Numbered from the stretch's first letter, positions 1-10,390 are shown. The stretch: 64,000 nt of DNA from Trichuris trichiura (GCA_037903355.1 JBAJFE010000027.1:310001-374000), one strand, 5' to 3'. A program made the numbers and translations. The notes: generated from the letters alone by a model not told the origin.

Positions 1-735
1 CTATCCATGAATTTGTGCAAAATTTCTTTGTAGAAAGTGACACGTCGTACGAGTCGAACGATGATCAAAGGATGAATCGAACAAGAAACTTCAGTGAGTC
101 TTCAACGGCAACATAGCGAACGAAAACTGGGGTGCACTAAAGCAAGCTGAGCGTATTTATACAACTGAAACTGGGCAACAACTAGCGCTGCAGTATGAGA
201 GAAACAACAGTGCATCCAGATAGTCTTTTGTAACGCTCACAAGAACAGACGGATATTTAATTGCAGAGGTTGGGAATGTCTGGACCGCAAAACATTCCCT
301 CCCACCCGCTGAGCCAACCGCACAGGCATGCAAGATTCAGTGAAACGTGACTGCCGGAGTTTATTTTTTGAAAATGCGATAAACTTATTGTGAGTCTTAT
401 TAATAACATAAATCTTGCGTAACAAGTAGGCAGCATCAGGCTGGTTAGGAAGACTGCCTTGCTGTCGGCTCTCTGTCGACAAACCGACGTCGTTAGTCTT
501 CAGAGGCAAGCAGTAGATGGCATTAGTGTGCGCATCGGTAGCGTGGACAGGCAGCTATTGCTGTAAGGGTCTTCACGTTTAACCTGTCCCCCTACCCCAA
601 TCCAGTCTATTTGAACTTCTCACCCCCTCTGTTGATCACTTGTTTAGACCATAATCAGTGAAACTGCTAGCCTCATGTTTAACCCACGTAAAAATTTAAA
701 ATGTTCCATCATCGTTCGTTCTTAAGAGGGTATAA
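1..735. other. No gene recognised
   Basis: I see no coding region with recognisable similarity, no RNA gene and no clear repeat end here. Short ORFs on both strands have no motif I know. Confidence 0.5.
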
Positions 736-1578
736 AAGCCCACGCACTCAGACAAACATGCGGAGTTTAGGTCACATCATCCAAGACACGTCATGACTGG
801 AATGTTGGATGGCATGGTGGACCGTGCATTGGCCATCTGTGATCATGATTACTTAGGACAAGAACTTGAGCACTTGCAAAGGACGTTTAAAGAAAATGGG
901 CACCCCGCCTATTCTATTAACTCAATAATTCAGTGAAAATAGGACCGCGTGAAGCGTGAAAAGACCTGTTCCGGGGCGGCAGCTCATCCTCCCGTTCTAC
1001 CCAAGCCTGGAAGCAAAAATTAAAAGACTTGGGAACAGACTGGGTTTCAGGGTCTGGTTAAAAAACTCAGACCTCCGTTCCGTTCTACGCAACGACAAAG
1101 AAAAGGTAGCACAGGACCAGTGTCCTGGCTTAGTTTACGAAATAAAATGTGAATGTTCAGCCTTACGTATTGGCGAAACGTGCAGTACGTTGGCACATAG
1201 GTCCCATGAGCACATAAGGTCTTAACGCGGTAGAGGAATGCAGTTAACTGACCGAACGGAGAACCCTCCAATATAACATGTGAACGACCGCCAACACTTG
1301 ATCCGCGAGACGCTATGGAGCAGGCTACTCAGACGTCAGCAGTAGCACAGAACGGAGGGCAGTGTACGGGTGAACTGCGTGAGAAGGTGCTCTGCAAAGA
1401 AAGACACTTCATGGTCAGAAAAATAAAAGAAGCACTTTACAGAAAGGTCAATTCAAACATTAACAAGGACAGTGGCATTGCATTAAGCGACTCCAGAACT
1501 AGCGCCTTCAAGGCCGCAAACCGCATCCTCTTACATAAATCGCCTGTACAAGGACAAAGGTGCTCGACCGTTTCTTAG
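736..1578 (+). pseudogene. Penelope-like element (PLE) remnant: end of reverse transcriptase plus GIY-YIG endonuclease
   Basis: Three reading-frame pieces line up in order with the C-terminal third of PLE proteins. Frame 1 from 736 reads KPTHSDKHAEFRSHHP, the conserved SHHP stretch after the reverse transcriptase, followed by a segment with VDRALAIC and KENGHP, ending at a stop near 939. A second frame (956-1225) carries the linker and the endonuclease core GLVYEIKCECS...RIGETCSTLAHRSHEH, matching the GIY-YIG fold (the family's usual YIGET appears as RIGET). The third (1315-1578) has HFMVRKIKEALYRK and NKDSGIALS, the usual C-terminus. The element is 5' truncated, with frameshifts near 940 and 1226-1315, so it cannot make protein. 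PLEs move by target-primed reverse transcription. Assignment to PLE is firm; the subfamily is not resolved. Confidence 0.85.
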
Positions 1579-1794
1579 GAAATCTCCCATTCCCGTAGTC
1601 TCCCCATTGTTTTTTCTCCTTTTTTCTTCCTCCCCCATTTTAAAAAACTCCTCCCTCGATGCTTTCTGTTACTCTTTGCTTTTCTACCTCTTTTTAAATG
1701 TTGTAACTCGCTTGAAACATTCCAAAACTTCAGCGACTTAAAGTAGTTTAGTCTGACCAGTGATGTGCCAGCATACGTTCTGCCATTCTTTCAT

Positions 1795-1833
1795 GCGCGG
1801 AAGATGGGAACAGGTGTTTCCCGAAAGCTTCGC
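1795..1833 (+). ncRNA. Hammerhead-like minimal ribozyme, copy 1
   Basis: Outer stem GCG/CGC (1795-1797 with 1831-1833), then CGGAAGAT, hairpin GGGAA-CAGGTGT-TTCCC (1806-1822) and GAAAGCTT (1823-1830). It lies about 220 bp downstream of the PLE coding remnant, where a PLE terminal repeat is expected. The 5' core CGGAAGAT differs from the local consensus CTGANGAC, so activity is doubtful. The following CCAAATAAACGCTTAACGG is shared with the repeat at 48.13-48.29 kb. Confidence 0.6.
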
Positions 1834-2230
1834 CAAATAAACGCTTAACGGGTAGCATCTTCCTACGACCATTATGCTAATGCTCCATCGTCAAAAGACG
1901 CGACCGCATAATTACACGTGAAGATGCTATAGTCAATTGAAAAAAATTTAAGAAGAGATCAACTGCTTTAAGGGCAACAAATTTTATAATTTCTGTTCAA
2001 TCAATTTTTATTACGCGGTTCTTTGTACTAAATGCCCCCAAAAAAAGTGTAGTTGTCAACAGAAAGCAGATACAGTGCTGAAAAATTTCAACCATTCCGT
2101 CTTGACTTTACCCACGCCTAAACCCCAACATAAAAATTATATTTTTGCTAAGGTTGAAGAGAAGAGTGGGAGGGCTGAGATTCTTCCAGCAACGTACCTC
2201 CATTCCGTTGTCTACTTCCACTGATTACTG

Positions 2231-2507
2231 TATTTTTTGAGTTTCATAGTAGATCTTCAGATTCACGGGTTTTTGCCTGTTGGGTGTATCTGTAAGTAAA
2301 CTTCAAACACCTGTTCGGGAAACACCTGTTCCCATCTACGGTATTCGATTTGTTCTGTAATTTCTCTAACAATTTGCTCATCCATCCGTTGGTAGGGCAT
2401 TTTGAAGTTTACTTACAGATACACCCAACAGACAAAAACCCGTGAATCTGAAGATCTACTATGAAACTATTCAAGCCTGTTAAAAGACATCCTGTTATTT
2501 TTTGAGT
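2231..2507. mobile_element. Fold-back PLE-derived short element with 12-bp direct repeats
   Basis: TATTTTTTGAGT occurs at 2231-2242 and 2496-2507 and brackets a 253-bp element. The left arm (about 2244-2305) and right arm (about 2403-2470) are inverted copies of each other, sharing the CTTACAGATACA and CAACAG blocks. The centre carries a degenerate hammerhead-like hairpin. The right arm ends with an ATG and a short reading frame MKLFKPVKRHPV, which recurs in other copies. The direct repeats look like a target-site duplication from target-primed insertion. Confidence 0.75.
2313..2341 (-). ncRNA. Degenerate hammerhead-like hairpin, copy 2
   Basis: Reading the minus strand: CCGTAGAT, stem GGGAA/TTCCC (2317-2333), then GAACAGG. 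The stem is intact but both core flanks have decayed. The sequence is close to copy 1. Confidence 0.4.
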
Positions 2508-2902
2508 CGAATAATACAAGGTGCTTTTTCTTGCATCCGATAACACTGAGTTGCTTACTCCCATACGCCAGGCCTTTTTACGTTTACCGAATAGCTGCGT
2601 AATGTTCATTACTTTTTCTTCGAACCTGCGCTTCAGTACAGTAACAGCAAGCTAGTCGTTATTTGTGGGTTCGAATGAGGTAGGGACTCTAGGAGGAAGT
2701 TTAAGTTTGTTTTTTGTTCGTTTTTGTTTTGCTGTTCATCCGGCAACACGCTTATTGCCTGTAGTGCAAAACGAAAAAGCAAACTTGCCAGACGGTGAGC
2801 ATTCCAATCATTTCATACCTTATCCTTGTTCTGAAAGCCAAGTACGCTTTTGGTTTTCCAGCATTGTTGCTTGAAAATTGCACTGGGCTGAATCATAGTA
2901 GA
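2508..2902. other. No gene recognised
   Basis: Intergenic sequence between the fold-back element and the orphan ORF. No motif, RNA gene or repeat boundary was identified. Confidence 0.4.
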
Positions 2903-3289
2903 ATGGTTGCCCCAGGCGACATGGAGAATTCAAGTGAATGTCAAGAGGATAAGTGCACTGCTGCGTACGAGTTGGTTAAGATGGCATTTCGTCTCGCTGC
3001 TAGACACCAGATGACGCTAACTAATCTATACGTTTGTCTGGCTGGGCTCGCCGACAGTGGATTAAAACTATATGAGAGACGCATGTCAAAGGCTTACTTG
3101 AACTGGTTTTTGGGGCACTTGCCTAGTCACTTCCAGTTAATTCCGCAGCCGTATGATAGGAATGAAGCAGTAGTGACGTGGTTGGATTTTCCTAATGTTT
3201 CGCTCCCTTGCCGCAATGTCTCGGTTGATAGACTGTTGGTTTCAAATAGAACTGAAAGTATTGACCCAACAGTCACAAATGGACAATAG
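2903..3289 (+). CDS. Orphan ORF, hypothetical protein
   Basis: An open frame of 128 codons starting at ATG 2903 (MVAPGDMENSSECQEDKC). The frame is open further upstream, but only through a GTG at 2795. The product has no signal peptide or membrane segment I can see. A central segment (KMAFRLAARHQMTLTNLYV) looks helical, and there are several N-x-S/T sites near the end. I do not recognise a family. It could be one exon of a spliced host gene, a fragment of a transposon protein, or a chance ORF. No poly(A) signal lies close behind the stop. Confidence 0.3.
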   Translation: MVAPGDMENSSECQEDKCTAAYELVKMAFRLAARHQMTLTNLYVCLAGLADSGLKLYERRMSKAYLNWFLGHLPSHFQLIPQPYDRNEAVVTWLDFPNVSLPCRNVSVDRLLVSNRTESIDPTVTNGQ

Positions 3290-3599
3290 ATAGGTATCGT
3301 GTTGCTTCTTTACTGGATCTTTTAGCCACCTGATACTTCTGAGAATGTCAGTTGACAACAGCCATGGTTGGTCCTTTCCTTATTGATACGTATGTTCACT
3401 TCATGACAGCAATTGCTTAGCTCATTGAATAGTATTTCGTTTTGATCCACTTTTTTATTGGCAATTTATTTATTTTTGGAACGCATAACTAGTCTGTAGC
3501 ATTCAAAGTGCAACAGGTTAGAGCAGTCTACTAGCAAGGCACCTTGTCAACTTGCAAGCATGTGCAGTTAGTTTACAGCGATGCTTACGTTAGTTAAAG

Positions 3600-5105
3600 C
3601 AGAAGCATGAAAACTAGATCTCTCCGCCTTCGTTTTCGATTCGGGTCAGAAAAATAGACATCATATGTAGTCGAACGTTTCTCTTTGGCCGCGATTCGCT
3701 GCCTTGACTATTGTCAACTATCAGATTTTGGACTTCTGTAGGTGAGCTCCAAACCCTGAGTTATCACCACTTCGCGTTGTAGGCGGGTAGTCTGCGGGAC
3801 AGCCCCTGCGGTAACATGGTTTGGCGCTCCAGCGCCGTCCTTCGCTGGAGAGGAATATGGGTTTTCTAAGTCTCTGTGACGTAGCTTGTCGGCGTTCAAC
3901 GACTCCTATTTTTTGGGATTTGCAGTTGTCTGGAGGTACCAGCACTTTGTCTCTCGGCTAAAAGGAACGAGGTCTTGCTCTCCTGTCATGGTCGGCCAAG
4001 TCCTCAAATGTCTTGAAATTTGCTGTGGCCTCCCACGACGATTTCAGCGTGCCCAATTTGCTTCGTAATCGTTGACCAGTCAGCAGTTCTGCGGGAGAAC
4101 GGCCACTCGTCGTGTGTCGTTGGCCTTGTTGTATCATTCCTTAAAAGTTCGAACAGCCTTTTCGGACTCTGTCTTGGGGTGATAAGGTGTTGCTCTGACG
4201 CGCACGATATTCTTCTACCGACGGAGTTCTTCAAATTCTTCCGACGCAGATTGCGGCCCGTTGTCTGAGACGATGTCTGATGTACCTGGGCAGACCGAAG
4301 TTAGCGAGCAATCGTCAACCATGTTTTCCGACGCTCGCGATAGTGGCATGGCACTCAGCAACGGAATGGCGTTCAGTCACTCAGAATGTGCGCCGACAAG
4401 TATTAACCAGTTTTATCTCAGGCCAGCCAGATCTAATTATATGCTTACTCAAGAGTCACAGGGCACGTTCTAAGGAATTAGTGAGACTTCAGGTGGCACA
4501 GACTGATGTATTTGACAGGTTGGACAATAATGCGCATGCCTTTTGATGTCACTGTCGATCCCAGGTTACCATACGTGAAACCGCGCTGTAGATTTCATCT
4601 CACGAATCCCTGGACGGCCATCGTAGATCATTGTCGGAATTTGAGGACGAAAGCTCAGCTGTACTACTATATGCCCTTGCCAAAGAAGAATTTGGTCTCC
4701 ATAAAACACTTCCTCACGTCTTTCTGGGAACAGTTGCATTTGCTCAGTGATTTCACGCTTCCGGCGCTGCCATCTACCTTCCAGATAATTCGAAACAGCT
4801 ATTATTATCAGATCTTTTTTGGAGTGGCGCTGTAGTTCCTGTTTTGTAATCGCCAGTTCTGCAAGGCGTAAAGTTTTTAGCTGGTCACTGGCAGGATGAC
4901 ACCGTGAGCTGGGAGTAGTGAGAAGGCGTCTTTTCTAGCAGGCATGTATTCAACAGTATGGTTAAGCGTGCCAAGTATGAGTGTTCAGCATATTGGAGAG
5001 ATTCATGGCCAGCTTACGAAGTTCGCGATGGCTCCCAAAAATGCGTTTTGATGGTTTCTGATCAGCTTTGAGGCCTCCATACAAATACTGGGCGAACTTA
5101 GTTAC
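3600..5105 (-). pseudogene. Ty3/gypsy pol remnant: RNase H end and integrase
   Basis: Read on the minus strand from 5105. The first stretch (VTKFAQYLYG) is the end of the RNase H domain, whose first half lies at 9527-9625 beyond the inserted copia element. From about 4830 come an integrase zinc-finger region (HAHYCPTCQ) and then the catalytic core region (VSDNGPQSASEEFEE, about 4270; TPYHPKTESEKAV). From about 4010 to 3620 there is a tail like the integrase C-terminal region. In-frame stops occur throughout, at least two at expected tryptophan codons. The family is that of K02A2.6-like Metaviridae elements. Non-functional. Domain boundaries are approximate. Confidence 0.7.
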
Positions 5106-5283
5106 TGTTAGACTTTTACTTAGCAGAGTAACACAGATAGCGATATAGACGTGCGGAGAGTAAAGGTGAAAAGAAAGGTGTACGCAGCTAAGCTGAGAAG
5201 CAAGGGCGCAGCAGCTGAGAGAGATAAAGGCACAGTAGGTAGCTATGTGATTAGCAGGCTATATCTAAGGTATAAGCCCAACA
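5106..5283 (-). repeat. Copia 3' LTR
   Basis: 178 bp, flanked on the left by GTTAC. On the minus strand it begins TGTTGGGC and ends CTAACA. About nine differences from the LTR at 9344-9521. Confidence 0.92.
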
Positions 5284-5297
5284 AACTCCCCCTCGAA
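5284..5297 (-). promoter_or_regulatory. Polypurine tract of the copia element
   Basis: The minus strand reads CGAGGGGGAGTTTG directly before the 3' LTR, the position and composition expected of the plus-strand primer. Confidence 0.7.
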
Positions 5298-5307
5298 GTG
5301 GTATCAG

Positions 5308-7095
5308 TCACTGCTTTGATATCACTTCGCTCATCCCAAGGAGCATGTCTCGGAGTGCCTTATGACGGCTTCGATCCATTGGTTTCGTGAAGATGTCAGC
5401 CAAGTTCCTTTCACTCGGGTGATAGGCCAGGTCAATCGTGCCATCTTCGACCTTGTCTCGTACAAAGTGGTACCTTATTGAGATGTGCTTGATTCTATTT
5501 TTATCTGTAAGATTCTTCGCATGCGCTATTGCGGCTTGGCTGTCGCACAATAGTTTTGTTGTTCCGGCAACTAACTTGCGACCCTGTTCAAAACAGTGGA
5601 GGAATTCCTTTATCCACGTTACTTCACGCGCGCACTCGCTGAGTGCCACATATTCCGCCTCCATGGTACTCAAAGCTGTGATGGTCTGCTTTGCACTTCT
5701 CCATACAACGGGAGTACCACATAAGAGAATCACGTAGCCCGTGATGCTTTTATGGCTTTCTGTGCACGACGCCCAGTCAGCGTCAGAGTACGCTGTTAAC
5801 GTTTCATTGGATTGTCGAAATGTCAGGCCAGACTCCTTTGTTTCTTTCAAATAGCGCAACACTCGTTTGGCCAAGTTCCAATGGTGTTCAGTGAATTTGT
5901 TGTTGTATTGTGCTAACTTTCCAACGGCAAAGGAAATGTCTGGCCTCGTCCTCTGAGCCAGATACAACAAACTACCGATGAGTTCGCGATAAGGAGCATT
6001 TGGCGTCGCGTCGCTAGATTTCCCGTCGTCCGTAAGTAATGGTCGCACTTCCATAGGCGTCTCAGCGCCCTTCGCGTTGCACATGCCAAAGCGTCGCAAC
6101 AGGCGTTCGATATAAGATTCTTGAGATAACTTAATGCTTCCATCATTTGAATGGCTGAACTTCACTCCCAACATGTACGACACTATGCCTAAGTGCTTGC
6201 ATTCAAAGTACTCGCTTAAAAACTGCTTTGCCTTCTTCCTGAAGTCATCATTTTCTGACAAGAGCAGTATGTCGTCCACATATGTAGCCAGTATAAGGTG
6301 CCCTTCGGGCAACTCTATTTTATAAACACACGGTTCTATCGGACTTCGTTGGAACCCCATTCGTTTCACGCATTCATCAAGGTGTTCGCTCCAACATCGG
6401 CCGCTTTGTTTTAATCCATAGATGCTTCTTGACAATTTGCAATGCATGTGCTCCTTTCCGAATTGAATGAAACCTTCTGGCTGTTCCATATAAATTGTTT
6501 CCTTCAATGTTCCGTGGAGATAAGCGTTCTTCACGTCGAATTGGTCAAGAAGCCATTTGTTACTTACTCCTAATGCGGTCAGAATCCTTATGATTTCGAA
6601 ACTTGATACTGGAGCATAGATTTCATCGTAGCCTGTTCCTTCTCGCTTACAGAAACCCTTAGCGACTAAGCGTGCCTGATACCGCACAACTTCGCCTGCA
6701 GCATTAATTTTCTTCCGGAAAACCCATTTGCACCCGACTGGCTTCATACCTTCCGGTAACTCTTCGAGTTTCCAGACATTGTGGTCTCTCAGGCTCTCAA
6801 TTTCTTCTTGCATAGCTCCCAGCCATTCTAAAGCTTCAGACCCGCTCGTTGCTTCTTGATAGGGGGCTGGTTCACCTGGGTTCAGCCCAGTGCAGGGCAA
6901 ACTGTCAATGCGCACTTGATGACATTCCTGAATCGCCGTCTTACGGCTTCGGAGCGCCATGGGGTGACTTCTAAGGCCATGTTCCTCATTAGAAGGGACC
7001 TCGCGTCCGTTGGGTGCACTTCTGCAGGTCCTGGCGGGTTCCGACTCGTTCTCATTCTCTACACCCTTTGCGGGAGGCTCTGGTTCATTTCCCAT
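5308..7095 (-). CDS. Copia reverse transcriptase and RNase H (open frame, 595 codons)
   Basis: The frame holds a copia-type reverse transcriptase: VGCKWVFRKK, YQARLVAKGF, DQFDVKNAYLHG and the catalytic YVDDILLL are all present. It continues into RNase H with YSDADWASC, STMEAEYVALSE, LLCDSQAA and the C-terminal FTKPM. These domains copy element RNA into DNA and remove the RNA strand. The frame has no stop from its first Met to the end, whereas the upstream gag-integrase part has several. In an active element this region is part of one gag-pol polyprotein, so the Met at 7095 is only the first one after the last break. It could still give a partial product; I infer that the element as a whole is dead. 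Confidence 0.85.
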   Translation of the reverse strand: MGNEPEPPAKGVENENESEPARTCRSAPNGREVPSNEEHGLRSHPMALRSRKTAIQECHQVRIDSLPCTGLNPGEPAPYQEATSGSEALEWLGAMQEEIESLRDHNVWKLEELPEGMKPVGCKWVFRKKINAAGEVVRYQARLVAKGFCKREGTGYDEIYAPVSSFEIIRILTALGVSNKWLLDQFDVKNAYLHGTLKETIYMEQPEGFIQFGKEHMHCKLSRSIYGLKQSGRCWSEHLDECVKRMGFQRSPIEPCVYKIELPEGHLILATYVDDILLLSENDDFRKKAKQFLSEYFECKHLGIVSYMLGVKFSHSNDGSIKLSQESYIERLLRRFGMCNAKGAETPMEVRPLLTDDGKSSDATPNAPYRELIGSLLYLAQRTRPDISFAVGKLAQYNNKFTEHHWNLAKRVLRYLKETKESGLTFRQSNETLTAYSDADWASCTESHKSITGYVILLCGTPVVWRSAKQTITALSTMEAEYVALSECAREVTWIKEFLHCFEQGRKLVAGTTKLLCDSQAAIAHAKNLTDKNRIKHISIRYHFVRDKVEDGTIDLAYHPSERNLADIFTKPMDRSRHKALRDMLLGMSEVISKQ

Positions 7096-9337
7096 TTCTT
7101 CATGAAGTTTGGAAGTGAGGTCCGCGTCAGGTTTTCCCCTGGAGAGACGAAGCTAATATGACTGCCGTCTTCCATGGTTGGACTTTCTGGTGGAACTGTT
7201 GTCTTTTCAACGAAAATACAGTCTCGCGTTTCCAAGACTTGCTGCAATTCCGGAACCCAAATCTGCCAACCAGGGCGTATCCGACAAGCAGACCTTTGCG
7301 TGCTCTCGGATCTAATTTTGAGTTCCTTTTCTGTGACGGTATGTGGACATAAACGTCGCAGCCGCAAGCCCTAAGATGACGCACACTTGGTTTTCTATTG
7401 AACCATAATTCATTGGGCGTCTTGTTTTGGTTGTGCTTGTTGGTCACCCTATTTCTGACGTAGGCGGCTGTACGTGTCGGCTCTGCCCATGCCGCACGTG
7501 GGAGTGCGCATCCAGTCATGGCACTTCTGACGAGGTTCAACAGTGTTCGGTTCATCCTTTCAGCCACAGCCTTTGTTGTGGCGTGTACACCATAGTGCGC
7601 TCGTGAACGATGTCTCCATTCAAACAGAATGCTTCCCAAGCCTTTCAGCAGAATTCTAAGCCGTTATCCGTGCGGATTCTCTTCAAGTTTCTACCAGATT
7701 GCCTCTCCGCTTCTGACAGCCACTGCTTGAATTTGCCCAGCGCGTTTCGCTTATTCTTTAGGAAATAGACGCTTACATATCGTGTAGCGTCGTCGATAAC
7801 AGTAAGGATGTACCTGGCCTTTCTGAAGCTACAGAAATCCATAGGTCCCATGAGGTCACAGTGCACGAGATCAAGTGGATGTGACTTCACATTTCGGTCG
7901 ACTGGTTGTCCGAGCCGAAATGGTACTCGAGATGATTTGCCTTTCAGGCAGTCTTCACAGGGTGACGATTTGTTTGCGCTGCAGCGTAACCCCTTACTGC
8001 TTTGCATCTCGCCATTTGGAGGATGCGTTCTTTGCTTACGTGCATCATCCGTTCGTGCCACTGGTCAATGCTGATTTCGTTGAAATCGGCGACTTGAAAA
8101 GATTTCGTCTTCACTTTGGTGTGCTCAGGCCTAGCTGTAGCGACGTACAGACGACCTTGAGGCGATGCTTCAATCAACAAGTTCCCCTGTAGATCATAGA
8201 TGTGGCAACCGCGCTGGTCGAAAACAATTCGCCGATTATTTTCCACCATCTGTCGAACTGATAACACGCCGTGTTTGGTGCCAGGAACGAACAACGTATT
8301 GTGAGCTACGAATTTTTTCGAAAGCCCTTCATTTCGGGACAATTTCACAGTGATGGTGCCCTTTCCAGCTGCTAATGTCACCGATCCATCAGCGCAGTGC
8401 GCACTTGTGCATTGACGCCTTTACTTTCGTCCAGCTTAGTGAAATATGGTTCATCTGGGCACATGTGATGTGTCGCGCCTGAATCAATGATCCACCTTTC
8501 GGCTGTATCAGCGAGCATAACGCCGCACGACGCGAACATATTGCATGAATCGCCGTTTGTTGACTTTCCAGCTGTTTGCTGGGAACGACCATGTGCCTTT
8601 TTGTTTCTCAGCGCACAGTCTCACGCAAAGTGCCCCTTTTTGCCACATTTGAAGCAAGCTATATTGGTTCTAGCTGGCTGCTTTTTCTCCGCGAGTTTGC
8701 CTTCACCGGCTCTGGCAAACATGGCTTCCGCGGTTCTACTGCTGCTTTCGGCTATTAGCCTGCGTTTTACTGTTGCGCATGAGAATTTAGACTCCGGAAG
8801 ATTGCAAGCTGACGATACTAGTACGCCCCAGTCATCGGGGAGTCCACACAAAATAGTCATGGCGAGATCGCCATCGTCGATTCGGTCACCAACGTTCACC
8901 AATTCGGAAACGATGCGATTCATTTTACCAAGATATGCATCCATACCTGCATGGTTTTCAAGTTTCTCTCCGTATAGTTGTCGCCGTAACTGTAACATTC
9001 GCAGTCTGCTATCTTTTGGCGCGTAAAGCCTTTCCAGTTCCTCTCAGACATCCTTTGCAGAGGTCAGATGCTGAACATGTTACTGCTGTTCGTCTCGGAT
9101 TGCTAAGCAGATTTTCGCAAACGCTCTGCTTTGCCGGACTTCGTGCAAGTGCACCTTACTAGGGTCTTCACCGTCCCTGATCGCTTCGCCAGGTTGAACA
9201 GCAGACCTTAGATCACATTCCATCAATACGAGTTTCATCTGGAAACTCCAAGTGGCATAATTGGAGCCGTTTAACTTTTCGATGGACATGCATTGCACAG
9301 ACGAGGCATGTTGCGCAGCGGTTCGTTCTGGGCCCAT
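7095..9337 (-). pseudogene. Copia gag, protease and integrase (broken)
   Basis: Translation should begin at the ATG at 9337, inside the primer-binding site. Gag follows (LNGSNYATWSFQMKLVL) with a zinc knuckle CFKCGKKGH near 8630. The protease has WIIDSGATHH, then comes a pre-integrase domain and an integrase core (VHCDLMGPM, RTDNGLEF), and a C-terminal part with TPNELWF. Breaks seen: TAA after DEQQ (about 9080), TGA at an expected Trp (about 9040), a stop after the knuckle, and frame changes near 7990 and 7640. Gag would form particles, and integrase would insert the cDNA. Confidence 0.85.
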
Positions 9338-9343
9338 AACCAA
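9328..9343 (-). promoter_or_regulatory. Primer-binding site of copia element 1
   Basis: The minus strand reads TTGGTTATGGGCCCAG directly after the 5' LTR. This matches an internal piece of initiator tRNA-Met, the half-tRNA primer typical of animal copia elements. The gag ATG lies inside it. Confidence 0.8.
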
Positions 9344-9521
9344 TGTTAGACTTTTAATTAGCAGAGTAACACGGATAGCGATATAGACGTGCGGAGAGTA
9401 AAAGTGAAAAGAAAGGTGCACGTAGCTAAGCTGAGAAGCAAGGGCGCAGCAGCTGAGAGAGATAAAGGCAGAGTAGGTAGCTATGTGATTAGCAGGCTAT
9501 ATCTGAGATATGAGCCCAACA
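9344..9521 (-). repeat. Copia 5' LTR
   Basis: 178 bp, followed on the right by the duplication GTTAC at 9522-9526. Same ends as the LTR at 5106-5283. Confidence 0.92.
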
Positions 9522-9526
9522 GTTAC

Positions 9527-9625
9527 CCCAACCGCAATACCTAAAGTTTCTTTATCAATAGTAGAGCAGCGTTTTTCGCTATCGCTCAACAGCCTCGATG
9601 CGAAACCAATTGGCTTTTCTTTACT
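9527..9625 (-). pseudogene. Ty3/gypsy RNase H, first half
   Basis: The minus strand reads IGFASRLLSDSEKR and CSTIDKETLGIAVG, the classic gypsy RNase H segment that continues at 5105 (VTKFAQYLYG) once the copia element and one GTTAC are removed. Upstream is lost into repeat sequence. Confidence 0.75.
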
Positions 9626-9639
9626 TGAGGAAAATCAGT

Positions 9640-9990
9640 GGCATAACACGGAAAGGTTTCTATTCCAAGCATCAGTGAGTAAAATAATGGGAAGGCTGAA
9701 AATTGGGTGCTTCTTAACGGGTCGTATTTTCGTGGTGTAAATTGGTTTAATACGGCTTTGTCTAGCCTTTTTTTCGAAAGACAGGATGTCTTTTATGTCT
9801 AGCCTGTTGAAAATGTCTGAAATCAAACCGAAGCAAATGCCCTACCAACGAACGGATGAGCAATTATTAAGGAAAAGATTCAGAACAGATAGCATTAGCA
9901 TCATCGCTGACGACGGGAAAAGGTTGGTTTCGAAAGCTCTGAAAATCGCTAAGTTGTTCCATCGTCGTCGAGGTAGGTTGGTTGGGAGCT
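9640..9990. mobile_element. PLE-derived fold-back copy (family D joined to family A)
   Basis: The left part on the minus strand encodes TKIRPVKKHPIFSLP, a copy of the conserved start peptide. The right part has GACAGGATGTCTTTTA and the CCTACCAACG-ATGAGCA block, and then a hammerhead-like core at 9906-9938. The two parts have opposite orientation. No flanking duplication found. Confidence 0.5.
9906..9938 (+). ncRNA. Hammerhead-like minimal ribozyme, copy 3
   Basis: CTGACGAC (9906-9913), a hairpin with GGGA/TTTC pairing, then GAAAGCTC (9931-9938). The core flanks are perfect, but stem II is weak (two G-U pairs) and no outer stem is evident. Confidence 0.5.
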
Positions 9991-10129
9991 AGCTCTGACG
10001 TCTGACTGACTAGCTAGGGCCAAAGCTCGACGACTCAGGAGAGCTGACAGCTGCTGCCTCGGCCGAAGTTGGTCGGACAGAAGGGCTTGCGACCAGGGAG
10101 AGCAGCCCGACGGCGGGGACTATGCATTT

Positions 10130-10169
10130 CACGTTGAGGACGGGTCCAGGCGGTACCGAAAGCTTCGTG
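10130..10169 (+). ncRNA. Hammerhead-like minimal ribozyme, copy 4
   Basis: Outer stem CACG/CGTG (10130-10133 with 10166-10169), TTGAGGAC, an imperfect hairpin (GGTCC/GGTACC) and GAAAGCTT. It is followed by TAAACGTTTATTG, as in family C copies. Confidence 0.5.
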
Positions 10170-10194
10170 GTAAACGTTTATTGTTAATATCAAT

Positions 10195-10390
10195 AAACAG
10201 GATGTCTTTTAACAGGCTTGAACAGTTTCATAGTAGATCTTCAGATTCACGGGTTTGGCCTGTTGGATGTATCTGTAAGTAAACTTCAAAGTGCCCTACC
10301 AACGGATGGATGAGCAAATTGTAAGAGAAAATACAGAACAATTTGTATACCGTACGTTTCGGAACTGCTCGTGTTCCGTCCTCAGCAGTG
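10195..10390 (-). mobile_element. PLE-derived repeat, family A copy with ribozyme
   Basis: On the minus strand: hammerhead-like core (10349-10389), the TTTGCTCATCCATCCGTTGG block, CTTACAGATACATCCAACAG, then ATG and MKLFKPVKRHPV at about 10230-10195. It gives the order ribozyme, leader, acceptor-like CTTACAG, start codon. Confidence 0.65.
10349..10389 (-). ncRNA. Hammerhead-like minimal ribozyme, copy 5
   Basis: Outer stem ACTG/CGGT, CTGAGGAC, hairpin GGAAC-ACGAGCA-GTTCC, then GAAACGTA. Every element of the motif is intact. The last four bases before the cleavage-site position form ACGT, which is self-complementary as in dimer-type hammerheads. Confidence 0.7.

Larger units (their letters stand above)
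5106..9521 (-). mobile_element. Full-length Ty1/copia LTR retrotransposon
   Basis: Two 178-bp LTRs (5106-5283 and 9344-9521) start TGTTAGAC and end GCCCAACA in plus-strand reading. They are flanked by the 5-bp duplication GTTAC (5101-5105 and 9522-9526). Coding is on the minus strand in copia order: gag, protease, integrase, reverse transcriptase, RNase H. The element sits inside the RNase H domain of an older gypsy element, and that sequence resumes in frame on both sides. The LTRs differ at about nine positions, so this is not a recent insertion. The reverse transcriptase/RNase H frame is open, while gag-integrase is broken. Confidence 0.93.
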
